Assembly (NCBI RefSeq): GCF_026000435.1
Contig: NZ_AP026763.1
Location: 1,302,001-1,366,000, forward strand
DNA from: Vibrio sp. STUT-A11
GTDB lineage: Bacteria; Pseudomonadota; Gammaproteobacteria; Enterobacterales; Vibrionaceae
Reading direction: 5' to 3'
DNA length: 64,000 bases
Part shown: positions 1 to 8,042 of the stretch, one piece after another
Layout of the letters: each line of letters starts with the position of its first letter
Numbering within the stretch: position 1 is the first letter of the stretch
Translations under genes and position numbers: made by a program
Notes under the pieces: model-generated
Databases searched by the model: none
The model's input: the letters and a program-made list of their open reading frames with translations, nothing else
What the model was told of the DNA's origin: nothing

Positions 1-706
1 TATAACTACGAACCCTTAAGCCACCACCTGGTGTTTTGTACAAGAGCTTCACGCGAAGTTCACCACAGTGATTAATGGCGTACATTTTTCCGTCTACCAC
101 CCCAGTGCTAGAGGTATCAATCCCGACGGTTGAACCGTCCGGTAATACGGGTTCCATACTATTGCCTGTCGCTTTTACGCATACCGCGCATTCTGGCGGA
201 ACGTTGTAACGGCGTAACGTCGATTTGGCAAAACGCAGTTTAAGACCGGTATGTTCACGTTCGGCTACTTCACCACTGCCAGCTGAAAGGCGAATATCTG
301 CAAAAAATGGCACTTCTACCTCGTCATCTGAAAGTGGGGTTTTACGATCCCAGGCGTCAATTTCTCCTAAAATTTCCGCATTGGCTTCGTTTGGCTTTTG
401 AGATGCGTTCGAGGCTGAGCTGTCATGATGCTTTCCGTACTGGAGCCAGAACAGATCAACTTTGAGGAGGTTTGCTAATTCTTCTATTTTATTTTGGCGT
501 GGCATTGACTCCGCGTTTAGCCATTTACTTACAGCTTTTGGCGTCACTTTAAGTGCTTTAGCTAAAATAACACCCCTTCCATGTTCTTCTATCCCAGCTT
601 TTGTACAGGCCTGTGCAAGCCTTTGGGCGAAGTTTGAACGCACATTTTCACTATGAACCATAGGTTCAATAGTAAAACTTCTTGATTGTACTTTCAGTTC
701 CGTCAT
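1..706 (-). CDS. Prophage CI/LexA-like repressor (3' end outside window)
   Basis: Transcriptional repressor that would maintain lysogeny. The leftward frame opens at ATG 704-706 and runs off the window edge after about 235 codons, so the C-terminus is missing. Residues 25-85 form a helix-turn-helix domain (TPKAVSKWLNAESMP). Residues 130-235 match the S24/LexA autocleavage fold: Ala-Gly cleavage site at 142-143, nucleophile Ser183 in TGNSMEP, and general-base Lys220 in RVKLLYK. This layout implies RecA-stimulated self-cleavage and SOS induction (family knowledge). It is divergent from the Cro-like gene at 742 and shares a short control region. An internal Met16 start (codon at 659-661) is possible because no clear ribosome site precedes the first ATG. 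Confidence 0.9.
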   Translation of the reverse strand, partial: MTELKVQSRSFTIEPMVHSENVRSNFAQRLAQACTKAGIEEHGRGVILAKALKVTPKAVSKWLNAESMPRQNKIEELANLLKVDLFWLQYGKHHDSSASNASQKPNEANAEILGEIDAWDRKTPLSDDEVEVPFFADIRLSAGSGEVAEREHTGLKLRFAKSTLRRYNVPPECAVCVKATGNSMEPVLPDGSTVGIDTSSTGVVDGKMYAINHCGELRVKLLYKTPGGGLRVRSY

Positions 707-714
707 AATATGTA

Positions 715-732
715 CTTATAGTTCATTGTAAG
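715..732. promoter_or_regulatory. Candidate CI/Cro operator
   Basis: Imperfect 18-bp palindrome, CTTATA-N6-TGTAAG, in the 35-bp gap between the divergent repressor and Cro-like genes. Position and symmetry fit a lambdoid operator. Only one clear site is visible, so other operators may lie inside the repressor 5' end. Confidence 0.45.
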
Positions 733-741
733 GGCGAAATT

Positions 742-954
742 ATGTTAAAACAGGTTATTACTCAGATAGGTGTACCAAAAGTAGCGCTAGCTTGCTGCGT
801 TAGTAATAGAGCTGTTTATAAATGGTGTGAGAGAGGTGTACTTCCTAGAACGGATTTCACTGGTGAAACCAATTACGCCTCGATCATTTCGGAATTATCT
901 CAAGTGACAGAAACACCAGTCACTAAAGAAGAACTTCTCAATATTCCACGGTAG
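742..954 (+). CDS. Cro-like HTH regulator
   Basis: 70-aa DNA-binding protein, first gene of the rightward early operon. The segment VPKVALACCVSNRAVYKWCERG is typical of Cro/YdaS-type helix-turn-helix proteins. It would oppose the divergent repressor during lytic growth (inference from position and size). The ATG is preceded by AAGGG at 730-734, which supports this start. No similarity outside the HTH is evident. Confidence 0.75.
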   Translation: MLKQVITQIGVPKVALACCVSNRAVYKWCERGVLPRTDFTGETNYASIISELSQVTETPVTKEELLNIPR

Positions 955-985
955 AACAATCTACAGATTGCCAAGGAGGTACTCC

Positions 986-1495
986 ATGACCCACACACAA
1001 AGCAGGGGGAAATTCCCTCGCTTCTATGAAGGCGTTATTCGTTTTAAGAACCACCACAGCCTGCGCGCTATTGCGCTAAGGCTTGGTTACTCAGAAGTGG
1101 ATTATAGCAACCGACTAAAGAAACGCTTTAACACCAATCAACCGGAATCGAAGTTGTTTGTTGATGACGTTATCGCGTTCACCAAAGAGTCTGGTGACTA
1201 CAGCATGATAGACGGCCTATGCAAAGAGGTCGGGCTGTGTACCCCAATGCCGTTTAACTACAACTCACAGGCCAATCTCAATACCGAGTTTTTGGTCGCA
1301 ACTAAGGCGCTTGGTGAGATGGCCGAGCAACTTAACGTAACCAAGCTTTCTGCCAATGGGGTTAGCCGTTTGTCTTCATCCATTCATACGCTGGTGGCTT
1401 CGGCCATGACGATTGGCTATGCCGCAGAGAGCCGCTTTGGTGGTATCAGCATGGCCATGATGTTTGGCGATATGTCTTCGGGAGTCTTGTCATGA
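986..1495 (+). CDS. Phage CII-like regulatory protein
   Basis: 169-aa protein with the length and layout of the phage regulatory CII family (PF06892-like): an N-terminal HTH-like region (HHSLRAIALRLGYSEVDYSNRLKKRF) and an alanine/methionine-rich helical C-terminus. I chose ATG 986 because a strong AAGGAGGT lies at 973-980; an upstream in-frame codon at 968 lacks a site. It lies between the Cro-like gene and the early accessory genes, where a lysis-lysogeny regulator is expected. Its stop overlaps the next ATG. Family assignment is from recall of motif and size. Confidence 0.65.
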   Translation: MTHTQSRGKFPRFYEGVIRFKNHHSLRAIALRLGYSEVDYSNRLKKRFNTNQPESKLFVDDVIAFTKESGDYSMIDGLCKEVGLCTPMPFNYNSQANLNTEFLVATKALGEMAEQLNVTKLSANGVSRLSSSIHTLVASAMTIGYAAESRFGGISMAMMFGDMSSGVLS

Positions 1496-1683
1496 ATGTG
1501 ATGGAAACGCTCAACACCATAGAGCAATTAGTGCAGATGTATCGCAGTTCTATTGCACTGGAGCAGAACGCCGCAGTTAAGCAGCAACTGGAAAAGGAAG
1601 CACTAAAGGCGATTAACACCAAGAGTCAGAGATATTTGGCACATCTAGAAATGGAAAAGCCCCAACAAGCGGCAACTTGTTAG
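1492..1683 (+). CDS. Small early phage protein, unknown
   Basis: 63-aa, Glu/Gln/Ala-rich helical protein whose ATG overlaps the stop of the CII-like gene (ATGA), indicating translational coupling. No domain recognised. Its compact place in the early operon is the main evidence that it is expressed. Confidence 0.55.
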   Translation: MNVMETLNTIEQLVQMYRSSIALEQNAAVKQQLEKEALKAINTKSQRYLAHLEMEKPQQAATC

Positions 1684-1687
1684 GGCT

Positions 1688-1876
1688 ATGAATCAGCAAA
1701 CGAAGGTCGATTCAATGGAAAGAGTAACACAGCAGTGCGATCGCGCAAAGATTAAGGCCGTCTTAGTTTTTGATAACTACGTCTATTTTTTAGCAACTAA
1801 GCCAGGCGATTGGAAGTGGGTAAGTAAACGAACTGTAAGCCGAATGACACAGGAGCAGGGTTATGGAATTAAGTGA
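1688..1876 (+). CDS. Small early phage protein, unknown
   Basis: 62-aa protein starting 4 bp after the preceding stop and overlapping the next ORF by 14 bp. The centre AVLVFDNYVYFLATKPGDWKWV looks like a small beta-rich domain. No family recognised. Confidence 0.5.
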   Translation: MNQQTKVDSMERVTQQCDRAKIKAVLVFDNYVYFLATKPGDWKWVSKRTVSRMTQEQGYGIK

Positions 1877-2036
1877 GCGTTTAAAGCAGGTTGATAACCT
1901 CCGTCGCGCTGCGATGGGAGACGCCAAGTTTAAGGCGAAAGCCAAGCAGCATGAGGCTGCATTAAAACCAAAATCACGAGCTCTGCCAAAGAGTAAGCCA
2001 CGCAGTTCGTTTGCCGATTGGGCAGGGGGTAAGTGA
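1863..2036 (+). CDS. Small basic early phage protein
   Basis: 57-aa lysine/alanine-rich protein (ends in SSFADWAGGK). The start ATG 1863 lies inside the previous gene after GGAGCAGGG (1852-1860), and its stop overlaps the next ATG (TGATG at 2034-2038). The tight overlaps at both ends support coding. Function unknown. Confidence 0.5.
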   Translation: MELSERLKQVDNLRRAAMGDAKFKAKAKQHEAALKPKSRALPKSKPRSSFADWAGGK

Positions 2037-2233
2037 TGCATTTTTCTGCTGCGTATTTTGACTACGACGGCCAAGAGCTGACTACGGGCGGTTTCTCGTT
2101 TCTTACACGTTCGCGCTACAAGGCAGTCGTAGACGCTCAAACTATTACGGGGTTCATGTTGATTCTATTTGCTAAGAACTTTGTTGTTTTGGGGAAAGGA
2201 AAGGCGCGTTTGGTTGTAGGGAGGATTGTTTGA
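2036..2233 (+). CDS. Small early phage protein, unknown
   Basis: 65-aa protein beginning MHFSAAYFDYDGQELT. ATG 2036 overlaps the preceding stop and its own stop overlaps the methyltransferase start (TGATG). The GTG at 2033 is a less likely start. No domain recognised. Confidence 0.5.
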   Translation: MHFSAAYFDYDGQELTTGGFSFLTRSRYKAVVDAQTITGFMLILFAKNFVVLGKGKARLVVGRIV

Positions 2234-3774
2234 TGCTTTATCCAAATGAGATTGTTGTAGACAACTTTGCAGGTGGTGGGGGTGCGTCTACAGGTATGGA
2301 GTTAGGGCTAAATCGCCACGTAGATATTGCCATTAACCATGATCCTGCTGCCATTGACATGCATCGAGTAAACCACCCAGAGACGAAACATTACTGTGAA
2401 TCGGTGTGGGACGTTGACCCAGTTGAAGCATGTTCAGGCAGACCAGTAGGCTTAGCGTGGTTTTCACCTGATTGTAAGCACTTCTCAAAAGCTAAGGGGA
2501 ATCGTCCGGTTGACAAGAATATTCGCGGATTGGCGTGGGTAGCCGTTCGTTGGGCAGCGCTGGTGCCAGTTCGAATGATGATGTTGGAGAATGTTGAAGA
2601 GTTCATGACATGGGGACCTGTTGTTGAAACTGAAAACGGAAAATTCAAACCATGCCCAGAGCGGAAAGGTGAAACGTTTGACGCATTCGTAAAAGTGTTA
2701 ACGACAGGTCTCCATCGTGATCATCCTGCATGGCCTGAAATTGTTGGAGCTCTAGGTAGCGAATTTCCTCACTATGACCGCTTGGAAAAAGGGTTAGGTT
2801 ATCAATTGGACTATAAAGTTCTTCATGCTTGCGACTATGGGGCTCCTACCATTAGAAAGCGATTTTTCTTAGTTGCCAGAAACGATGGCAAAGACATTGT
2901 GTGGCCGGCTAAAACTCATGGTCCAAAAGGTAGTGGTTTAAAGCCTTACGCATCTGCTGCTGACATTATTGATTGGTCTATCCCTGTTAAATCAATATTC
3001 AATCGTAAGCGACCGCTAGCAGATAAGACAATGGAACGTATTGCCAAAGGGTTAAACAAATTTGTGCTGTCAGCAGAAGCGCCATTTGTTGTTCCAGATC
3101 ACTGCACCACACCATTTTTGACTGAATGCGCCAACGCTTCAAGCCAAAGAAACATGCCAGCTAACGAACCATTGCGAACCATATGCGCTCAAGTCAAAGG
3201 CGGTCATTTTGCGTTGGTGACGGCATTTATGACGAAATTCAGAGCAGGTAGCGTTGGTTATGAAGTAGATAGCCCTGTTCATACTATTACGTCAGGAGGC
3301 GAACAGAAAAGACCAGGTACAGCGAACACCCAAGCGGTCGTAACTAGCCATATGGTAAAGATGCGCGGCACTAACATCGGCCACTGCACTGATGAACCAG
3401 TACATACCATTTCTGCCGGTGGGTTTCATATTGGTGAAGTAAGAGCGTTTCTACTCAAGTATTACGGCACTAGCTACGGCGAGGCATGTGATAGCCCAAT
3501 TGGCACGGTCAAGACTAAAGACCGCTTTGGGTTAGTCACGGTTAAAGGTGAAGAATACCAAATCGTAGATATTGGTATGCGAATGTTAGAACCGCATGAA
3601 CTGTTCGCTGCACAAGGTTTTCCAGAAGACTACAAAATTTCGCACAACAGTGAAGGCAAGAAACTATCTAAAGCTAGCCAAGTAGCAAGATGTGGTAATG
3701 CAGTATGCCCACCAGTTGCCCAAGCACTAGTAGAAGCAAATTTAACATCAGTTATGAAATTAGAGGTGGCTTAA
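2233..3774 (+). CDS. Phage C5-cytosine DNA methyltransferase
   Basis: 513-aa DNA (cytosine-5) methyltransferase that would transfer a methyl group from S-adenosylmethionine to cytosine in phage or host DNA. Motif I (FAGGGGASTG, residues 12-21) binds the cofactor. Motif IV is SPDC at 78-81 with catalytic Cys81, a phage variant of the usual PPCQ. Motif VI ENVEE is at 119-123; motif VIII RKRFFLVAR and C-terminal QGFP and GNAVCPPVA blocks follow. Repeated PVHTI-type segments fill the target-recognition region. No cognate endonuclease is adjacent, so an anti-restriction role is likely (inference). Start ATG 2233; TTG 2230 is an alternative. Confidence 0.9.
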   Translation: MLYPNEIVVDNFAGGGGASTGMELGLNRHVDIAINHDPAAIDMHRVNHPETKHYCESVWDVDPVEACSGRPVGLAWFSPDCKHFSKAKGNRPVDKNIRGLAWVAVRWAALVPVRMMMLENVEEFMTWGPVVETENGKFKPCPERKGETFDAFVKVLTTGLHRDHPAWPEIVGALGSEFPHYDRLEKGLGYQLDYKVLHACDYGAPTIRKRFFLVARNDGKDIVWPAKTHGPKGSGLKPYASAADIIDWSIPVKSIFNRKRPLADKTMERIAKGLNKFVLSAEAPFVVPDHCTTPFLTECANASSQRNMPANEPLRTICAQVKGGHFALVTAFMTKFRAGSVGYEVDSPVHTITSGGEQKRPGTANTQAVVTSHMVKMRGTNIGHCTDEPVHTISAGGFHIGEVRAFLLKYYGTSYGEACDSPIGTVKTKDRFGLVTVKGEEYQIVDIGMRMLEPHELFAAQGFPEDYKISHNSEGKKLSKASQVARCGNAVCPPVAQALVEANLTSVMKLEVA

Positions 3775-4760
3775 TGTCAGTCAAAGTAATGAGCTACGTT
3801 TGGGACATTCCGAGTTTTAAAGGTTCTGATAAGTTGGTGATGCTTTGTCTGGCTGACCATTCAGACGATAGCGGCCTTTGTTGGCCGTCTATCGATACCA
3901 TTGCACGTAAATCTGGTGTTTCACCTACTACCGTTAAATCGACGCTTAAGAAACTGGAAGCGGGTGGTTGGCTATTCAAAAAGAACCAATTCAAAAAGGC
4001 GGATACAGGTCGTTTAGTCCGTTCGAATAACCAATACCAACTACCAGTGATGCTTTTGAAAAAGAAAGCAGATGAACAGACGGATTTTGAACAGTCGAAT
4101 TTCGTCTGTTCAAAAGTCGAACGTTCGAAACTCGAACAGACGAAAGAGCATAGGGGGGTAGGTCAAATTCCGGCTGGGGGTAGGTCGGAATCCGGCTATA
4201 AACCACCAATAGATCCACCAATAGAACCATCAAGTAAAGATCTTGCTCCGAGCGAGCTCGAAGCCAGCGAGCTTCCGGTAATTTGTTTGCCTACCAATCG
4301 CAAAGATCAATTCTACGAAGTCAGCACCACTCAGGTGATGGAATGGAAACAGACCTACCCAGCGGTGAATGTGCTCGATCAGCTGCGCAAAATGAAAGTT
4401 TGGAGTGACGCAAATCCACGTAAGCGCAAGACCCAAGGCGGTATGGTTCGATTCATCACTGCATGGCTAGGCCGTGAGCAAGACAAGGGGCGTTACTTGG
4501 CGCCAGAGCAGCAACCGCAGCAAACCAAATCCGATGGTGACGAGATTAAATCTAAGGTTCGTCATCTTGAGATGGATATCGACAGCGAGAACCAACACCT
4601 CATACGGGTGATGAGCCACGGCGGGACTGAACAGGCGATTCAAGCCAGTAAGAACAAAATCAAACGTCTATCGGACGAGCGCAGGGAATTGTTAACTCAA
4701 CTAGCGGAGGTGAATTCAGATGGTGGAGAAGTTAGTTGGGGTGATGGTTTCGCGGCCTAA
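3774..4760 (+). CDS. Phage replication initiator / helix-turn-helix protein O-like
   Basis: 328-aa protein with an N-terminal winged-helix domain (WPSIDTIARKSGVSPTTVKSTLKKLEAGGWL, about residues 38-70) typical of phage replisome organisers. A low-complexity linker with opposing acidic and polar stretches follows, then a C-terminal VWSDANPRKRKTQGGMVRFITAWL block common in phage replication proteins, and a coiled coil. It probably binds the prophage origin and recruits the host helicase loader (inference). ATG 3774 overlaps the methyltransferase stop. No separate DnaC- or DnaB-like partner is visible. Confidence 0.75.
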   Translation: MSVKVMSYVWDIPSFKGSDKLVMLCLADHSDDSGLCWPSIDTIARKSGVSPTTVKSTLKKLEAGGWLFKKNQFKKADTGRLVRSNNQYQLPVMLLKKKADEQTDFEQSNFVCSKVERSKLEQTKEHRGVGQIPAGGRSESGYKPPIDPPIEPSSKDLAPSELEASELPVICLPTNRKDQFYEVSTTQVMEWKQTYPAVNVLDQLRKMKVWSDANPRKRKTQGGMVRFITAWLGREQDKGRYLAPEQQPQQTKSDGDEIKSKVRHLEMDIDSENQHLIRVMSHGGTEQAIQASKNKIKRLSDERRELLTQLAEVNSDGGEVSWGDGFAA

Positions 4761-4914
4761 GGTTTGGGTACCTGCAGAGCTTTGCAAGGAGTTAGGTATT
4801 TCTACTTTGGAGTTAACTCAGTTGATTACCAAGGCTCGCAAGCAGGGAGTGGAAATTAATCGGATGTCGGACACAAGAACCGGCAACACAAACAAGATTT
4901 GGATTGTTCAATAG
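4720..4914 (+). CDS. Small early phage protein, HTH-like
   Basis: 64-aa protein overlapping the replication gene by 41 bp, with GGAGGT 8 bp before ATG 4720. The stretch VPAELCKELGISTLELTQLITKARKQG resembles a helix-turn-helix, and a DNA-binding accessory role is possible. No named family. Confidence 0.5.
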   Translation: MVEKLVGVMVSRPKVWVPAELCKELGISTLELTQLITKARKQGVEINRMSDTRTGNTNKIWIVQ

Positions 4915-4919
4915 GGTGG

Positions 4920-5114
4920 ATGGACGTGCTTAAGATTCGAGTGTTACCCAACAGCAAAGCGGTAGATGCCCTGTGTATTTGTTATGAGAACAAACGGGTT
5001 TATACCCATGAGGGCAAACAGTATTTCGTCACTGAGTTGGATGTGGAAGGAAGAGGTCGTTCGACTCGCTTAATGGCAAAGCTAGAGCCTGTATTTGGAG
5101 AGGAGTTGGCATGA
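4920..5114 (+). CDS. Small early phage protein, unknown
   Basis: 64-aa protein starting at ATG 4920 just after AGGGTGG; an earlier in-frame codon at 4899 would overlap the previous gene. It overlaps the next gene by 4 bp. No recognised domain. Confidence 0.5.
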   Translation: MDVLKIRVLPNSKAVDALCICYENKRVYTHEGKQYFVTELDVEGRGRSTRLMAKLEPVFGEELA

Positions 5115-5419
5115 GTGCGTTAGAGCAAACCCTTCTTTTCCAAATCAAGGCGATGGGGTTAGAACTGCCAGAGAAGGAATACCGTTTCCATGAAACACGA
5201 CGCTGGCGTTTTGATTTTGCTTACCCAGAACAGCAGTTGGCGGTGGAAGTGGAAGGCGGTACGTGGGCGGGTGGTCGCCACACTCGCGGCAGTGGTTATG
5301 AGAAAGATTGCGAGAAATACAACGAAGCAGCATTACGAGGTTGGTCAGTACTCCGATTCACCGGAAGTATGATTAAGAGCGGAAAAGCAGTAGAGACATT
5401 AAAGGAAGCATTATCGTGA
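5111..5419 (+). CDS. Restriction-fold (DUF559/Vsr-like) endonuclease
   Basis: 102-aa nuclease candidate. The core RWRFDFAYPEQQLAVEVEGGTW reads as a PD-(D/E)xK active site (Asp in RFDF, Glu-Gly in VEVEGG), followed by EKYNEAALRGWSVLRFTG, a pattern shared by Vsr-like and DUF559 enzymes. In phage early operons such proteins are thought to process recombination or repair intermediates (inference). ATGA overlap with the upstream gene and GTGA overlap downstream place it firmly in the operon. Confidence 0.7.
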   Translation: MSALEQTLLFQIKAMGLELPEKEYRFHETRRWRFDFAYPEQQLAVEVEGGTWAGGRHTRGSGYEKDCEKYNEAALRGWSVLRFTGSMIKSGKAVETLKEALS

Positions 5420-5721
5420 AGAAAGTTTACATTGCAGGCCCAATGACGGGATTACCAGAGTTTAACAAGCCAGCGTTCTTCGCGATGGAAGATGAGTTGA
5501 AACGCCGCGGGTGTATTGTCATGAACCCCGCTATTCTGCCTGATGGTTTTGATTGGGAAGAGTACATGCATATTTGTATTCCAATGCTGGCCTGCTGCGA
5601 CACGGTGGTGTTTTTAGATGGTTGGCAACTTTCGAAAGGCGCTCGATTGGAATACGACAAAGCGGTCGAGATGGGTAAGCAGCTGGTGACTAAGCCGTTG
5701 CTTGAGTCTAAAGTCGCTTAA
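5416..5721 (+). CDS. DUF4406 / nucleoside 2-deoxyribosyltransferase-like protein
   Basis: 101-aa protein starting VYIAGPMTGLPEFNKPAF, the signature of DUF4406, a small Rossmann-like fold related to nucleoside 2-deoxyribosyltransferases. DTVVFLDGWQLSKGARLEYDKAVEMG is the second conserved block. It may act in nucleotide salvage or modification during phage growth (inference). GTG start at 5416 overlaps the upstream stop. Confidence 0.8.
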   Translation: MKKVYIAGPMTGLPEFNKPAFFAMEDELKRRGCIVMNPAILPDGFDWEEYMHICIPMLACCDTVVFLDGWQLSKGARLEYDKAVEMGKQLVTKPLLESKVA

Positions 5722-5732
5722 AGGTAGGGATA

Positions 5733-6704
5733 ATGCTAAAAGTCAGCTTAGATGTTGTCCCTACACTGAATGCCGCCCTCATTCCATTAAGCCCAAACAA
5801 AGAAGCCATTCAACGTTTGCTGGTGGACGGTAAGATCGGGTTGGTTTCTCCTAATCAGCGTTTGGCCACAAAGACTGCAGGAGGGTTGTCTTCGGATGAC
5901 CTTTCTTTGGTGGCGTTCTTCGCTCATGAAGACGTTCAACTGCTTATCGGTAGTACGGCTAAGTACGTTGATACGATTTCTGAGTGTCAACTGCAGGATG
6001 AAGGTTACTGCAATCATAATTTGAAAACTCGAGTAACCGGAGAGGGAGCGATTCGTTTGTGTTGGCATCACGACAACATGGCCGATGACAGTCACCAGGC
6101 GTTTTCCATAGCCCGAAAGAATACGGTTCGCCATGGTCTGATGGTTGTCTCTCGCCAGCTGCATGGCGAAGTAAGGCGTATTACAGATGTTGATTTGTGC
6201 TGGTGGGCCGTTCGCAATGAAGTGTATTCACTATTGCCGCAGTCTGTTATCGATCGTCAGTTCAAACGAGAGGAGGGTAGCAAGCGAGTGGGTGTGCTTG
6301 GAAACGTGGATACAGATGCCAGGTATGTATTCGAAGGTCAGCGTGAACAACTAGAACGATTGGCCAAGCCAGTTCTGAAATTGGTCATCGATGACGATCC
6401 ACCAGCCATGTATTTGAGAAAACCAAAGCCTATTCGTTGGGAGAGCGAAAAGTACCTCTCTTTCGTACGTAAGTTACCTTGCCGTGTTTGCGGTAAGACT
6501 GCCGGTATTGCCCATCACCTAATAGGGCACGGAGAAGGAAAGATGGGCAGCAAGGCCTCGGATATATTCACCATCCCGTTGTGTCATGATCACCACCAAG
6601 AGCTACACCGTGATGTGAACCGTTGGGAACGTCAACACGGCGATCAGCTCTGGCATGTGAAAGAAACGATTAATAGGGCATTGGTGGTAGGGGCTTTGGG
6701 TTGA
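5733..6704 (+). CDS. DUF968 / HNH-type phage recombination protein
   Basis: 323-aa protein. The C-terminal 85 residues contain CRVCG, AHHLIGHGEGKMGSKASD, CHDHHQELH and a final tryptophan-rich helix, matching DUF968, a zinc-binding HNH-like domain found in lambdoid ninB-ninG neighbourhoods. The first 220 residues are unlike DUF968 and not recognised. Placement at the end of the early operon fits a recombination or repair role (inference). ATG 5733 is preceded by GGTAGGGATA. Confidence 0.75.
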   Translation: MLKVSLDVVPTLNAALIPLSPNKEAIQRLLVDGKIGLVSPNQRLATKTAGGLSSDDLSLVAFFAHEDVQLLIGSTAKYVDTISECQLQDEGYCNHNLKTRVTGEGAIRLCWHHDNMADDSHQAFSIARKNTVRHGLMVVSRQLHGEVRRITDVDLCWWAVRNEVYSLLPQSVIDRQFKREEGSKRVGVLGNVDTDARYVFEGQREQLERLAKPVLKLVIDDDPPAMYLRKPKPIRWESEKYLSFVRKLPCRVCGKTAGIAHHLIGHGEGKMGSKASDIFTIPLCHDHHQELHRDVNRWERQHGDQLWHVKETINRALVVGALG

Positions 6705-6724
6705 GCTAGTTTATTGGAGAAGGG

Positions 6725-6744
6725 TTGGCTGCTAACGCAGCCAA
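6725..6744. terminator. Hairpin between convergent genes
   Basis: Perfect 8-bp stem TTGGCTGC/GCAGCCAA with a 4-nt loop, lying between the convergent DUF968 gene and the leftward gene ending at 6759. No long T-run follows on either strand, so termination strength is uncertain. Confidence 0.45.
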
Positions 6745-6758
6745 TAGACTAATATGTG

Positions 6759-7388
6759 TTATTCCTTTGAGCTTAAGAAACGTTCCCCATTTCGGAATTG
6801 GACAAAGTAATCAAATTCCTTACAAACGCTCTTGTCATGTTTCGCGCCATGTTCAAACAGTTTTTTAACAAGCTGAAGGTGGTAATGAAAGTGCTCTTCA
6901 AATTGCTGTGGAGACTGTAATGGTTTAATCGAGTTATTGAGGTCAGAGATTTTTGCTTCAAGGTCGGGAATTTTCGCCCAAATTGTTGCCCGCATTTCAT
7001 GAAGCATTGGCACCTCGTCTGGATTGGCACACCGCATATAACCCAATCGGCATTTAAGCCCAGTCGGCGTATTAGCCACGAAACTAAACATCCAGTTTGT
7101 AGTTTCTCTCCAGTAGCTTGGTTGATCGGACGAATATTCGGAGATATCTTTCGCTAAGTCCAATATTTGATCTGTGGTAGTTATGTTTGTTTTACTAAGT
7201 CTAGATTTGAGTTCGCTAAGTAATGGAACATAGCCACTACCCGTCACAACTCCTGCCCCCCAATCTACGAGCTTATCTACATTGTCGCTAACAACCGAGA
7301 CAACCTCTCCATTTACTACATATGTTTCGCGTTTGTCGGCTGCTACTAGGACATAATCACCAAGATGTAGCCCCACTATCATTGTCAT
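6759..7388 (-). CDS. Proteasome-like Ntn-hydrolase candidate
   Basis: 209-aa leftward cargo gene. I chose ATG 7386-7388 because AAGGAG lies 9 nt upstream; longer forms lack a site. After Met removal the protein begins TMIVGLHLGDYVLVAADKRE. This places Thr1, Asp17 and Arg19 exactly where proteasome beta subunits and HslV have them. A Lys at 38 and GSGYVPLL further on fit the remaining active-site lysine and glycine region with a small insertion. The C-terminal half is helical and unlike proteasome. It would be a self-contained peptidase or amidase (inference). Transcribed against its neighbours, it looks like a moron gene. Confidence 0.55.
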   Translation of the reverse strand: MTMIVGLHLGDYVLVAADKRETYVVNGEVVSVVSDNVDKLVDWGAGVVTGSGYVPLLSELKSRLSKTNITTTDQILDLAKDISEYSSDQPSYWRETTNWMFSFVANTPTGLKCRLGYMRCANPDEVPMLHEMRATIWAKIPDLEAKISDLNNSIKPLQSPQQFEEHFHYHLQLVKKLFEHGAKHDKSVCKEFDYFVQFRNGERFLSSKE

Positions 7389-7573
7389 TAGTAATTTCTC
7401 CTTAAAGCAATATAACGGTTTGTTCAACTGCTTAACGCAGAATTAACCATCAAGGCTATGCAGCCTTCTATATTAAATATCAGTACTTTAGTTTATAGTG
7501 CTGGAGGTAGAATGCATCATGTAGATCAATTCGTGAATTGTATTGATCACAATTTAGATATTCAAATAGGCAC

Positions 7574-7948
7574 TTATATCCAAACCACGTTGTTCTTAGT
7601 GTCTTGCTCAGCGTTCTTGTCCAAGTAGTGCTTTACCTCTCCATCATAGAGCAAGATGAAACACTTTCCGTTAAGGTACGTTCCCACCAGGTAGTGGTAT
7701 CTAGGAACGGTATAAACAACTTTGTAGCCGTCATCATCGGAACATAGTGCTGACACATCCATTATCTTGAGCCGCCTTACACCCACAACGTTACCCACTT
7801 CCATAAAGCCGCCAAAAGAGATTGTTTTCCAGTCACCGTTGGCCATCATCACCGAAACCTTATCTTCGGTACTGTTGTAACCGCACGGGCCACCAGGTCC
7901 AATTCTGTATATACGGTGTCCTACTAGGCGTTGAATCGTCTTATACAT
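7574..7948 (-). CDS. Prophage cargo protein beside a LexA box, unknown
   Basis: 124-aa cytoplasmic protein, no recognised domain (beta-rich; glycine/tyrosine-rich N-terminus RLVGHRIYRIGPGGPCGYNS). A consensus LexA box lies 24 bp before its start codon, so it should be induced by DNA damage. The leader has only a weak GAG before ATG 7946-7948. Like the Ntn-hydrolase candidate it is opposed to the surrounding phage genes. Confidence 0.6.
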   Translation of the reverse strand: MYKTIQRLVGHRIYRIGPGGPCGYNSTEDKVSVMMANGDWKTISFGGFMEVGNVVGVRRLKIMDVSALCSDDDGYKVVYTVPRYHYLVGTYLNGKCFILLYDGEVKHYLDKNAEQDTKNNVVWI

Positions 7949-7971
7949 CTCAAAAAGGAATTACCATTTAA

Positions 7972-7987
7972 CTGTATATATATACAG
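7972..7987. promoter_or_regulatory. LexA (SOS) box
   Basis: CTGTATATATATACAG, a perfect 16-bp palindrome identical to the enterobacterial/Vibrio LexA consensus. It is flanked by A and T, extending symmetry to 20 bp. It sits between the leftward gene ending at 7574 and the rightward gene starting at 8043 and could repress both. Confidence 0.85.
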
Positions 7988-8042
7988 TTTATCATTGGTT
8001 GTTGAGCTGTCCAATTTGATTGTGGTGAGGGGAGATAACATT

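Noticed and set aside
462..656. 64-aa rightward ORF near the left edge
   Set aside because: Lies antisense within the CI-like repressor, which has clear S24 and HTH motifs.
1790..2140. 116-aa leftward ORF in the early region
   Set aside because: Antisense to three overlapping rightward genes with coupled starts and stops.
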